Shown here: positions 1 through 11,189 of the stretch, piece by piece
How the letters are laid out: each line of letters opens with the position of its first letter
Numbering within the stretch: position 1 is the first letter of the stretch
Assembly (NCBI GenBank): GCA_020064725.1
Contig: JAGTWJ010000001.1
Coordinates: 5,270,001 to 5,334,000 of the forward strand
Source: Drechslerella dactyloides
Lineage: Eukaryota; Ascomycota; Orbiliomycetes; Orbiliales; Orbiliaceae
DNA: 64,000 nt
Direction of reading: 5' to 3'
Translations under genes and position numbers: made by a program
Notes under the pieces: model-generated
Seen by the model: only the letters and a program-made list of their open reading frames with translations
Database searches by the model: none
What the model was told of the DNA's origin: nothing

Positions 1-3000
1 ATAGATTGACATGCCGGCCAAAGCATGTCTCCGGTATAGGCATACGTATCGATGCTCGAATACACGCTTGCACGCTCTGTAGTATACCTGCTATTATATA
101 TGCGTGAGTGAATGAGTGAGTGCGTGCGTATTGCACGCTTTCACGAGCGTGTTCATACTAGCTACGAAATAGGCGTTCTTCATACGTACGCACACATATG
201 TCTCTTATTACTTTCTGAAAGGTATTCGTCGTGCGTGCATGCATGCATGTACTACCCTCGAGGAGAGGCGTTGGTCGGCTTGTTGTGACGTTTCAGGGTC
301 CAAAATCTACATCTCAGGGCTATACGAGATGATGCTGGGTATTCGGATTGTTGTCGAATGTGTGGGTGCCTGCAGTATGTATGGATGGATGGCTATATGG
401 AAGGATCCACCTAGCTAGCTGCTGACTGCACATGTATGCCTGATCATCGAAAGTCGATTTTTAACTTCCTCGCTGATATGAAGGAAGAGTCCGACTATGC
501 GATCGAGCCAGAATATTAGAACCATCCATTCAATATAATTATCAAGCCACTCGTGTGTGCCACTGTACGAAGTCCCAGCTGTCATTCTGCCGTTCACGTC
601 GCGAGCTCCGAACGGCATCATGCTAGGCAGCCCAGCGCCAAATTCACCACTCACACGGAGTACTCCGTCCTGATTCGTCGGCCCGCCCTCTGTTCAATTC
701 TCGTCCGTCCCCAAAACCTGGAATCCCAAGCACGCGAGCAAGCTTGATCCCAACGGCCGTGCTTAATTGTGACCGGTGGTGAAACTGCGACAGGGGAGCT
801 CTTGATCCCCCTAGCGAGCGTCGGGCAACGATCGTCGGGTCCTGAAATTTGGCGCGCCGGCGGAGTTGCACGAGTGGAGCTGCGGACTTTTGTCTGTGGT
901 GGTGTGATTCTTGGTGATGCGCATGCCGACTAACTAGGCGACCAAACCAAGCTGATCATCACGGTGGCTATATATACTGCTTGTACGCCTGTATCGTGGG
1001 GACGCTTGCCACGCGGTGTGCACATCAGTGGAGCGGTGGCAGGGTCCAGAGATTGCATTGCGGAGTCTATACTTCGTACGCTGCACTAAAGGCCGTCGCG
1101 TCGACCGGCTCGAGCCGTGAGATTTTTGACTCGACTCTACTTTACTTTATCTCTGTCTCTCCGTAGATGTTCCGGGTGAATGGAGTTTATGTCTCGGGTG
1201 CCTGGCGTGCGTGCGTGCGGAGTTGGACTGGTAGTGTAGTGCGGTGTGAGGTCTGCGGCTCCGGCCAATATTGATTGACACGACATGCACGTGGTGTCGA
1301 CGGACCGGCTGTTGGTGTTATGTTGGCAGTTGGTTGTGGCCATGTAACATGGCGCGATGAAGGGTGCGTGGCTGCTTCGTATACGTAGCGTGGATGCCCT
1401 GTCTAGCCCAGTCTTGTGTTTGGGAGACGTCGACGGTGGCAGGTTACACAGGCCTATACGCGTACTTGTTGGATTTGGTTACAGCTCAGATACGAGTTGT
1501 TTCTTTTGCCTGTCTTGGTAGAGCAGCAGAGTTTCGGCACGCAAGCTAGTCTACGAACCACCTTGTCTAGTAACTATTCAGTTTCTATCGCATAATCTAC
1601 TACGTATTCACTCTGGAGCCGTGAGAATCGAATCCACAGAGCGGAGTTCGAAGATATGCAGCATCGGAATGACTAGCGCTACAGCGAACAGGATCCCGAG
1701 TCCCGATCACGGCCTGCAATTCGAGCAAACACCCACGCCGACCGCCACCCAGCGCGGGACGGCACACTCCAGCTCCAGGTTATCCCCCTGATGCCTGCTG
1801 TGGGTGCAGCGCACGGGATTCAAGGCCTTTGCGAGTCGAATCAGGGTCAAAGGCCGGGTTCAGGGGTAACCTTCACCTTTGGTGGTGGATAGCCCCATAA
1901 CGACCTGTATGTACGGAAGTGCAAGACTCGACTTGACTCCACAGCTAACGTTGGCTGCGCTGCGCGGGATGGGGCTGGAAATTTCAAGGGGAGCACGTCG
2001 GGATGAATTCGAGATCCGAGCCGGGGTCTGTCTGGATCTGCCTCGGACGCTCGTCCAGCTGTTTATTCGCATGAGCAAAGCGACCGGCTGCTTACATGAT
2101 TACAGGAGGGACGAACATTAGGCTGCCTGCAGCAGCGAGAACGAGCTGCAATGCAGCAGGGAGGTAGCGGTCGCGAGAGTAAATTCGATTAATTCGGTGG
2201 ACGTCAGAACGCTATTTGGACGTCCTGATGTCACTGCGGTGTCGACAAGCGGTGTCGACGGACCGTTACTTAGCGTACCAGCCGCTCATACTCAGCCTCA
2301 GCGTCAAGTGTCTAACGTCCACCCACAACGTTCGGAATCCCCAGGACGGGGCCTATAGAGTGCCAGCTGGGCCCTGCTCACGACCGGCCGGCCAGACCAG
2401 GCCACAACAGGGCGTGTTTCAGTCATACGAGGGGCTGGAATATCGCTTCTTATTGGCTGGAATTGGCAGTGCAGCCTATCGATAGTTGGTCTGTTGTTTT
2501 GCAAGCTACGTAAGGACGGTGCATCCATTCACTTGCACTGGTTAGCTGGTGGGCGAGTGATAATTACTTAGTATGTATGACCTGATCTCGCGGAACGCGC
2601 CCAGGTAGCACTGCATTGCATTGTACTGACCTTCCTGTGTGCGACAGTGACTTACATTTGCGATTTTCGATTGGGAAGTGCGTGCGCTGCATGCGCGCAC
2701 TGAGATGGCCGGCCCCGTTCGATTGAGACGGCTGTTTTTGGTCACGTTACGTTACTTCGCGGTGGTGATCAGTCAATCGGAGTTGAGAGGTTTGTCTGAG
2801 ATTCGATTGATCGATTCGATCCGCCGCGGCCGCGGCGGGCTCTGATCGATCCGGGTCGGTGAGTGCATTCATTGGGTCGGCGAGGAAGCCACTAGTGTTG
2901 TTCGGAGATTTGAAGATGCGGTACGTACGATTTGCCCTTCAAAGTTGATTCGATCGGTTCTCGGGCGACTGGGCGAGAGGTACGTACCGCCTATATCAGT

Positions 3001-5045
3001 TTACAAATGCCGAAGTCTTCAAATCGTGATTCGAGTGTCCAAAACGCAAGCTTCTGCTTGTTTTCTATCACGGCAGCCAGCGCGTGTTGGATAATTCTTT
3101 CGGAGGCAGGGGGCTCTGTTCCGCAGTTCCAAGTAAAGGTCGCAATGTGGAGGCAAACAATTATCCGTGATTTGCATATATTTGAACGTCGAAGCTATAT
3201 CTGTGTCTATACGTATGCATATCATTTGCATATCATTTGCATCGCTTTCTCCACTGCTGTTCGAGATATGCAGGTGCCGCATGGGCTCTGTGCGACGTAT
3301 ATGAGGTACTTTGTGCATGTACAGATACTTTGGTGCTCCGAGCTGCCGCATAGCCGTTGCATTTATCTGTCGTTGAGGCTCATTCCTCCGCCGTTTCGTT
3401 TCGCCTCCGGTTAATATATCGAAATATACCTCCGACTTTGCCCGTCGACGATTTAGCCCATCGTACCAATATCGAGGCTAGACCGTTCATATAACCCAAG
3501 GTTATATCGAAACAGATGCTCCTTTGCCCCGCAAGAACGTGGCTCCGAGATTGCGAGTTTAACGTTATCGAGTTTTGGAGTCGTCGGTTATTTCTCCTAT
3601 TGCATGCAGTTTAACCTGATTGCCCTGCGAATAGCGTATACAGAGACCGTCGTACATGTTTTGTAGCGGTACTTTGCCTGTTCCTGCATGATCCATCCGA
3701 CACCCGCTGCTGCAGGGCCAGCCATGGGTCCTTGATATCGGTGCGGATCCGAGCACAAGCGACGGTGCTGCAGGATCCTAGGAGGCGAAAATTTCAGGTT
3801 TTTCAATATTTCATGCACTTGCATTTGGTTACCTGCGAGTTTTACATAATTGAAATAACAAGTGCAGCGAGAAAAGGAGTCGATACCGATGCTTTTCTAC
3901 GGAACTGGTTTTCCAGGCAGAAATTTCAGCTCGACGGGTCGGGTTTGCAACTGGTGAAAGGCACGGACAAGCCGTTGGAGGTATCTTTCCGTTCTATATA
4001 TTTCCGTTTCCGCTCAGGACTACCCCTCATTGCAATAGTGCCTTTTGAGACGGCAACGTATCGATATATCTGGTGAAATACAGAGCCCACGCAGGATTCC
4101 CCCCACCAGGCATCCATTCTACGGCCGCGTTTTGTAATCAGGAGAATCTTAGCCGGCTGGACGCATCCGCCACCGAGGTGTGATTTGAGTTCTTTCCCAC
4201 TCTCGACTTTTTCGAACTCGTGCTATTAATAATACAATAGCAGCGGTCGGTGCGTCACGAGAAAAGAAGAGGGAAAGGCTCAAGCCACCTGGGAATTTTT
4301 ACCGACTGGCTGGCCTCTTTTGGATTCGACTGGCGTAGATTTTTAATACTCTGGCGGACCGATATCTGTACTTCGCACAGATTTGGAGCGCTACCTGTGG
4401 TAATTCCTTTTTCCCCTTTGTTTTCGACATATCGTCGCCACGGATGCCGGATATTTTTTTTCCTCATTGTGGACAGTTGGGGTTATAAAATACAAACATA
4501 CATTTAAAATTGAACAACAGCCAGGACGGGCTGGTGTCAAGAGGAGGACAAGTTATCGCACCCCGAAAAAGGCGAGAAGCCAAATTATACAATTCGCAAT
4601 CCAAGGCCGACACCGACGCCGACGAACACACGACGCATGCACGAGCAGCTGCATGCATACATATGTTATTACATCTGCAGCAATACGGGACTGATTGACC
4701 ATATATCCCACGCCGAGCTGCTCCATCCAGAACTAGCACAGGTCCGTGTATATTGAAGCCAAGTTGGTTTTCGACTTTTGATTGTCAGCTGGCGGGCCTA
4801 TCGGTTCATTTAATTATCGAGCTGCTCGTCAATCGACACACGCGTACTTTGGTGCATACCTCGCACATTGCATACATACGGTCATATTAATAATATACAG
4901 ACGTCGGTGCCTGCATATAGGGGTAGACGACGGCGCCGGCGAGCTGAGACGACACCAACCACCATTTTAATAGTCGGACAATCTTATATCATAATATCGA
5001 GCAAACGGCAGAGGAAGCAAGCGTCCTGAGCTGCTAGCGAGCGAG
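1..5045. other. Gene-free 5' flank
   Basis: No reading frame here has convincing protein character: the open frames are short, overlap on both strands and mostly lack ATG starts. The stretch holds simple-sequence patches such as GTGAGTGAATGAGTGAGT near position 105 and alternating GCATGC near 235, a direct duplication of an 11-base CATATCATTTG unit near 3217, and an 18-bp GC palindrome at 2821. Base composition is mixed, with AT-rich patches after about 3,000. I see no RNA gene or mobile-element ORF. Confidence 0.6.
2821..2838. repeat. 18-bp perfect GC-only palindrome
   Basis: CCGCCGCGGCCGCGGCGG equals its own reverse complement and contains only G and C. It sits between GATCGATTCGAT and a second GATCGAT, in otherwise ordinary DNA. 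It could be chance or a site for a dimeric binding protein; nothing nearby favours either. Confidence 0.7.
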
Positions 5046-6499
5046 CTAGCGATATTGCGACCCACAGGCCTCACACCGGCCGGTCGCGATTCGATAGCGG
5101 TCGTCCCATCCAATATCTACCTGCCGGCCCCTGGGCCATTTGCATTTTGCATTTTGAATCCTCTTTCGCTGTCTGTACGTTTTCTTCCGGTCCCTGCTCT
5201 TCACTTCCATCTTTCTTTGCCCTCTTCTTGGTTTCTTTTCTCCCCTCTCCCCGTCGATACAGACGCACTGCCTGGGGGAGTCTCTTTGGATACCGGCCGA
5301 CTTCACCAACCTGCGGGAGTCTCCTCTCAACCTGAAACGCAGACAGGTACCAGCCGGGCAGGGAAAAACAAGAACGAACCAGCCAGCACCTTCAAATCGA
5401 ATCCACGGTTGACACTGCTGGCTGGCCTCCCTCCTCCCTTCTTTCCTTCTCGAACTCGGACGACGACCGCAACTGACGAAACGAGAAACCTCAAGAACAA
5501 CCGCCGTTCTGTTGATGCCCTGCCGACCCCTTGCTTGATAGCAGGACGCCCGCCTTCTCTTTTCCGTGCCCTCGCAAATTGGCTGTTCTGCAACTGGCCA
5601 ACGCCCTTGCCTCGCCGGTCCGCCGAGCCCTGCGCCGACGATTCGATAGGGACCTGCTGCCTCTTTTCCCTGCGGAAGGTGCGCCTCTAGACCGGTCCTC
5701 GATCAACTCCCACCGCAGCTTGGTCGACCCGCCCGCGGACGAGATTGGTAAGTGAGCATTTGGTCTTCTTGCACGTAGGCACCAAGGGTGCTCGATCTCC
5801 TGTATTGGTACCGGTCTGCTCTCGGACCTGCCCCTGCTGGCTGGCGATGTTTTACGTTTACGTCGAAAAGCTGGCGGGCCAACGCAGCTGACCGGGCCAG
5901 GCCATCGGCGCCGGCTGGCTGGCGGTCAGGCTTGTCTCGCCTCGCAGCATTTAACTGACACGCGAACGTCTCGGCAGGACCATCCGTCTTTTACACACTC
6001 CATCACGACCGCCAGTCCCTCGAAACCTCAAGTTCCTTCCCTCTCGACGCCCTCACGATAAACTCGGCTGCTTCGATCGATATCGCTCCTTGACATGCTC
6101 CTAATGCGATCATTCGACTGTTGAACGAACGAACGAACGAACGAACAAACCACCACCGCAAGCTGCACTTAGCGCCGTTTGCACTCTCGACCTCGCAATC
6201 TCCACATCGACGCCTGAACCACGGCTTTCCCTCCAACCGTCCGCCTCTGCGCGGACACATCTCTTTGCCCTAAACCGGCGCCGTTCGAACCCGCTTCTTC
6301 GCCTCTTCATATCCGAACGGCGATCGAACCTGCCCGCTGCCGTCGCATGAACCGACGCTCGCGTGGCCGGCTCGACATTCGAAATTTGCTCTCGATTGTC
6401 CCTTGATTGGCGACACAAGCACAAGAATCATAAAAAAACTTCTCGTCCCGGTCATCGTCATCGTCACCATCCCCGTTACCATCTCCGTACGCTCTAAAC
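5046..6499 (+). promoter_or_regulatory. Promoter and pyrimidine-rich leader of the kinesin gene
   Basis: The plus strand becomes strongly C/T-rich from about 5,150 (runs of CTCTTTCC, TTTCTTTGCCC), which is typical of fungal promoters and 5' leaders. A good donor, GTAAGT, follows GAGATTG near 5,748 and a CGGCAG acceptor lies near 5,976, so a leader intron of roughly 225 nt is possible. The last ATG before the gene is near 6,346, leaving about 150 nt of AUG-free leader. No single TATA or CCAAT element stands out. Confidence 0.45.
6123..6146. repeat. (GAAC)6 microsatellite
   Basis: Six tandem GAAC units lie in the probable 5' leader of the kinesin gene, about 350 nt before the start codon. A length-variable repeat in a leader could affect translation, but this is not shown. 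Confidence 0.9.
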
Positions 6500-9373
6500 A
6501 TGGCCACACAAACAACAACAGCCTTGCCCCGCCCGGGCATCCCTCGATCCTCCCTCCAGAAGTCCCCCACAATCTCCTCGCTCCCGCAGCCGCCTTCGTC
6601 GATTCGAAAATCGCCATCGTCGGTAACGGGCATCGCCTCTGCGAAGTCCCTGAAACGGCCGTCGTCATACGCCAGCCTGCGAGACGAATCCGACAAGCCG
6701 AACCGCCTGTCGACCCATTCCGAACGAAATGTCGGGACCGGATCGGCAAGAGTATTCTCGTTACCACCAACCTCACCGCTGGCCCCTGGCGGCAGCGGCG
6801 TCGCCGGCAGCAGAAGGGTGTCGCTGCTCGCTCCAGGCTCGCCGATAGCTCCGACACCCCGCAAGAGCAGCTTGAATCCGAAGGGACGATTCCCACTAAA
6901 CGTATCCAGCATCAAGAAACGCGAAGAAGGAGGTCTAGGAGCTGGATTGAACCCTGACGACACGGTCCCGCCGCCATCGCCGCCCCTTAGCAGATCGTCC
7001 TCGCAGCTAGGCACCCACCTAGAAACACCTATAATTGATAGCAGCGGCGGCAGTCGAAGTCCCAGCGCTATGGGCGGCGAAGATGATAAGGACAAGGGTA
7101 AAGGGAATGTGCTCGTCTCGATCAGAGTCCGGCCCGCCGGGGAAGCGGCTAAGGAAAGCTCCGAATGGACCGTTGACTCGAGTAAATCGCTTGTGCGCTA
7201 CAACGGGAAAGAGGGTGGAGACTATTACTTGGGTGAGTTAACGAACCCCGCTAGATGGCATCGTTTTGCAGGGTACTTGTGGAATCTGTTTAGGCTAATG
7301 AACGACATGTCGTCGGCGTCTTCTAGACAACGTCTTCGCACCGAGAGATAGCAACGTAAGAGTCTACGAGTCGTGCTGCAAACGGCTAGTGCGGCGGGTT
7401 ATGGAAGGTTACCATGGCACAGTCTTCGCCTACGGTATGACCGGTACTGGTAAAACATTCTCCATGCAGGTACGCTGAATAGGCATCCACTTTGGTCGAC
7501 AAGCTCGACCCCCGCCATTCCGAAAGCTGTAGTATCCGGAGCTAACAAGGGTGTTTAGGGTACGTCGGAAAACCCTGGTGTGATCCCACTTGCGGTCACG
7601 GATATCTTCTCGTTCATCAGGGAAACCCCGCACCGAGAGTTCCTGCTGCGTGTGTCGTATTTGGAAATCTACAATGAGAAAATTCACGATCTGCTGTCGC
7701 CGACACAAAACAGCGGCACCGGAGTTTTTGGCCAACAGGTGGAGGAAATCAAGCTCCGAGAAGACAGCAAACGGGGTGTCTATGCAACTCCGCTCAAGGA
7801 AGAAATCGTTCAGTCCCCGACCCAGCTTCTCAGAGTGATCGCAAGGGGCGACTTGGCCCGGAAGACCGGTTCGACCCAGTTCAACGCCCGCTCCTCGCGA
7901 TCTCACGCTGTCGTCCAGATCGTCGTGGAAAGCAGAGAACGTATTCTTGGTGGCGCAGCCGGTGCCCCGCTAGATGATGCTAGGTCGAGACGTGAAACCG
8001 CGATTGGTGGTGTCAGAGTCTCTACCCTATCCCTTATCGATTTGGCTGGCTCGGAAAGAGCGGCCGAAACTAAGGAACGACGACAGGAGGGCGCACACAT
8101 CAACAAGTCCCTGTTGACGCTAGGCAATGTTATCGCCCGCCTTTCCACTAAGGATGCGAAAGACAAGGACCACCTGCCCTATCGAGACAGCAAACTCACG
8201 CGGTTGCTACAGCCAGCGCTGTCCGGCAGCAGCTTGATCAGTATATTATGTACCATGGCGTCCAGCACCGATGCCAACCACACGGAAAGCTTAAACACTC
8301 TCAAGTTCGCGGCCAGAGCGAAGAATAACATTGTTTCCCACGCGAAGAAGGCTGAGGAAGCCCTCGTTACGGACGCCGGAAGCAAAGTACTCTTGGAACG
8401 CTATCGGCACGAAATTGCAGAGCTGAGAGGACAGCTCGAGCTACAGGCTAAGGTGCAGATGGAATCGCAGGAACAGGAGGCCCAACGACACGAGGAACAA
8501 ATGATCGAGATTCAGCTTGCAAGAACTGCCCTCAAGGAGCGGATTGACCATTTGAACAGGTTGATCCTTAGCTCCAAGTCGTCCGGTGTCAACACGACAA
8601 CCGGTACCGCGCATAACTCGGCGTTATTGTCTGCTCGATCGTCGGCATATTCGACTGTGACGGGACCGGGACCGCAAGCTGTCCCCCGAACGTTTTCGCA
8701 ATCGACGTTTGCATCTATTGGACCTCCACCGGAGTTCCTTCCTTCCGATCCTGGTTCGGATGATTCTGCTGGTGAATACGGCGACGGTTCGGCTACTCTG
8801 GCAGCACAAGTGAAGGCTCTGCAGGCGGATAACGCCGACAAGTCCCGGTATATCGCAACGCTTGAGAAACGGCTGCTCCAGGCACGCCGAGCCTCGCAGT
8901 CTCGGACGTCCATCGGCATTGCGAACTCGCCTAGAATCTCAGGCGTTGGTGATGAGGGGTCGTGGGCATCGATCATCCGTGAGAAAGATGCGGAAATCGC
9001 GAATCTACGCGCGCAACTTGACGACAAGGAGCGGATGGTTTCCGCTCTCCGGAGTTCGGCTCGGAAACGAGAGCTCGCGGACCTGAAGGTCCTCAAGGTC
9101 CGGACGAAGAGCATCGACGACCTCCTTAGCTCCAAGCGACGAGCTTCAACTAACCCGCTTTCCCCACCACTCAAGACCGGCTCGGACGACATCACCGGCA
9201 ACCCCGTGGCCGAAGATGAAGAGGAGTTGCTGCTCGTGAAACCGCTCAATATTTCTGTGCGGCGCACGCCTGTACGCAGCTCGTCAGTAACACAAGCCCA
9301 AACGTCCGTAGCGAAGAAGAAGGCAAGCGTTATGAGCTTACCCGATAGCATGCCGGAGCCGATCCTTGCTTGA
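6500..9373 (+). CDS. kipA: Kinesin-7 motor protein (KipA/Kip2 type)
   Basis: Plus-end directed microtubule motor of the kinesin-7 Kip2/KipA group, which in fungi carries polarity factors along cytoplasmic microtubules. Exons are 6500-7232, 7327-7469 and 7559-9373, giving 896 residues, close to the family's usual size. The start ATG is followed by a Ser/Pro-rich basic tail of about 200 residues. The motor begins near residue 203 (VLVSIRVRP), with P-loop GMTGTGKT at about 281-288, switch I NARSSRSHA at about 402, switch II LIDLAGSER at about 451, and ends near residue 550. The rest is coiled coil and Ser-rich tail. The GMTGTGKT form of the P-loop instead of GQTSSGKT is typical of this group. 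Both introns are GT-AG and phase-consistent across motor motifs. The ORF ends with TGA, directly followed in frame by a further coding-like segment (next entry). Confidence 0.93.
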
Positions 9374-9682
9374 GGAATGCAGTCGATCCGCGAGGTGTGC
9401 GAACGGGAGGATTGTGGACATGTAGATGAACACACCGTCCACTCGATCTCGCGCCCTTCTTCTCCCACCACGTCTATCTCTTCGGTGCCAACGACAGACA
9501 CCTCTATGACGAAGAAAACGACGGAGGCGGCGGAATCAGTCACGAATACGACGACGACAACTTATGATGATAACACGACGACAACGGTTCCGGGACAGCG
9601 AGCGCCCCGGGTGCCGATACTGATGGTTTTTATTCTTGCGATTATAGCGTGGTGGCTGGGCCATATTGCGGTGAAGCTCTAG
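9374..9682 (+). CDS. In-frame downstream extension of kinesin with C-terminal membrane anchor
   Basis: After the kinesin TGA the same frame stays open: GGA, then ATG at 9377 and 101 codons to a TAG at 9680-9682. The segment is acidic and Thr/Ser-rich (VTNTTTTTYDD) and ends with a single hydrophobic stretch, VPILMVFILAIIAWWL, followed by GHIAVKL. That is the layout of a tail-anchored membrane protein. Codon use is G/C-ending and coding-like, as in the kinesin exons. The segment could be the ancestral C-terminus of the kinesin (about 999 codons in all) reached by TGA readthrough, by in-phase removal of 9287-9382 (GTAACA donor, ATGCAG acceptor, 96 nt), or lost through a recent nonsense change or sequence error. 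A separate small tail-anchored gene starting at 9377 is possible but there is no space for its own promoter. Confidence 0.55.
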   Translation, partial: GMQSIREVCEREDCGHVDEHTVHSISRPSSPTTSISSVPTTDTSMTKKTTEAAESVTNTTTTTYDDNTTTTVPGQRAPRVPILMVFILAIIAWWLGHIAVKL

Positions 9683-11189
9683 GGGATGCTTAGCATGCTT
9701 TCGTCGGCCTCATGCTGATTTTCCGCAGTCGAGACTTTCCTTCTATCCATCTTGATGAAAATAAAAGACAAAAATTGCTATTCCGACTGCCCCTTTCCTT
9801 CTCCTTTCCCATCCTTTTTACCTACCTCCCTCTCACTTAGTCTCGGGTCTCTCACTCTAATTGGTTTCTCTATTCGTCGTACTTCATTTGGGATGGAGTT
9901 TTGTATTCCTCGCATCGATCGTATCGCGTGCCTACGTTCTTTGTTATAATAATTTCCTGCCTTACCCTTGACTTCTCTTCCCGTCATAAACTACCCTACA
10001 TTGTTATTCAATCGATTTTTATGTTGTGCTACTGTTGCTGCTGCTATGGTTTGCTCTATCTACTCGCTGTGTGGCTTGTTTCTGAAAGACGGAAAGACAT
10101 TACATTACTACAGGAGCTTATGGCTATTGACGTCACGGTTTCAAATTCACCTGTTAAGTGGCTCTGCTTTTTCGTTTCTATTCTTTCTTTTTTTCCTTTT
10201 TTCTTCCCGTTGCTTTGCGCCCTTCGCTTTTCTGAAACTGGTTTCTGTTCTTTGTTTTTCGTTTTACTGCGTTCTCGTAAGTTTCCTTTGTGACCATGGT
10301 GTGTGTGCGGCTGTTCTTTTCTGCTGTATATATAATATTTGTGTGAGGATTGGGTGGGCGGGGTGCTGGTAGCTACAGCTGCAGCTACTGGCGATTAATG
10401 TGAAGACTTCCTGATGGAGGCTGGGCGGCATGCGTGCATGGCTGTTTATACTAATATGATTGCTCACGATTTGATTTGCACTTTGCATTATCTTACCTTA
10501 CCATTTATCTTACCGCCTCAAGGGGTCGTATTGAGCTTGTCTATGTTTGTTACAGATTCTGTGGAAGAGGAGGATGTATGTATCAATAAGTCGCGATACT
10601 ACGTCTACTGCCACGTTGATCTTGTTCTTCTCATAGATGCTCACTTGATGCTTTCGACATTATCAATATTGTTAGCTGTGGTGGATGCTACTCTACAGGG
10701 AGCTAGACTTGATTTAGATGATAAATAAGAGGCGAGATAGATATGGAAGTCAGCTTCCACGGGCTGATAATGTGCTCCTGATGTCCGTGTATTGTTTTGT
10801 GTTTTCTGCGCCATGACTCCTGTGAACGCCCCGTTGAGAGATATGATTTCTGCCGGTGGACAAATATAAACACCGTACTATACGCATATGTAATCCCTAC
10901 ATACCTCTATCCGCATGACCGCTCCTGTCCTTTGAAATGGCCCGGGATATTATATAAATCGGCTCCAGCATGGAGCTCCCTCACGTTGCTGTTCCCGCGT
11001 GAGGACTTGGAATTTGCTTCCTTGTGTTCGATCGCGTACCCGTGCCGGCTACGTCGCTTCGGAACTGCTGTAGTCGGGTTGCGGGTCCGCCTGGCTCTCT
11101 GACCACTCCAATATAGCACTCGAATCCCCTTCCTCCCCGTCCGTCGTAACGATAGCAGGTGTGCCGACCCCGTCGGCGGCGCGAGGACT
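9683..11189. other. Convergent intergenic region, T-rich
   Basis: Lies between the 3' ends of the kinesin (plus) and kin28 (minus) genes. The first 600 nt are strikingly T-rich on the plus strand (TTTTTCCTTTTTTC near 10,190), as expected for a 3' UTR and polyadenylation zone. The open frames here encode low-complexity Phe/Leu/Ser runs and are not credible genes. Confidence 0.6.

Noticed and set aside
1612..1712. tRNA-like 3' end on the minus strand (B-box-like GGATTCGATTCTC followed by ACGGCTCCA)
   Set aside because: No matching acceptor 5' strand, A box or anticodon arm at the right distance; only weak pairing with GGATCCT farther upstream.
2932..3414. 160-codon plus-strand open frame
   Set aside because: Non-ATG start, overlapped by a 110-codon antisense frame, no recognisable motif, odd Ile/Tyr/Cys-rich composition.
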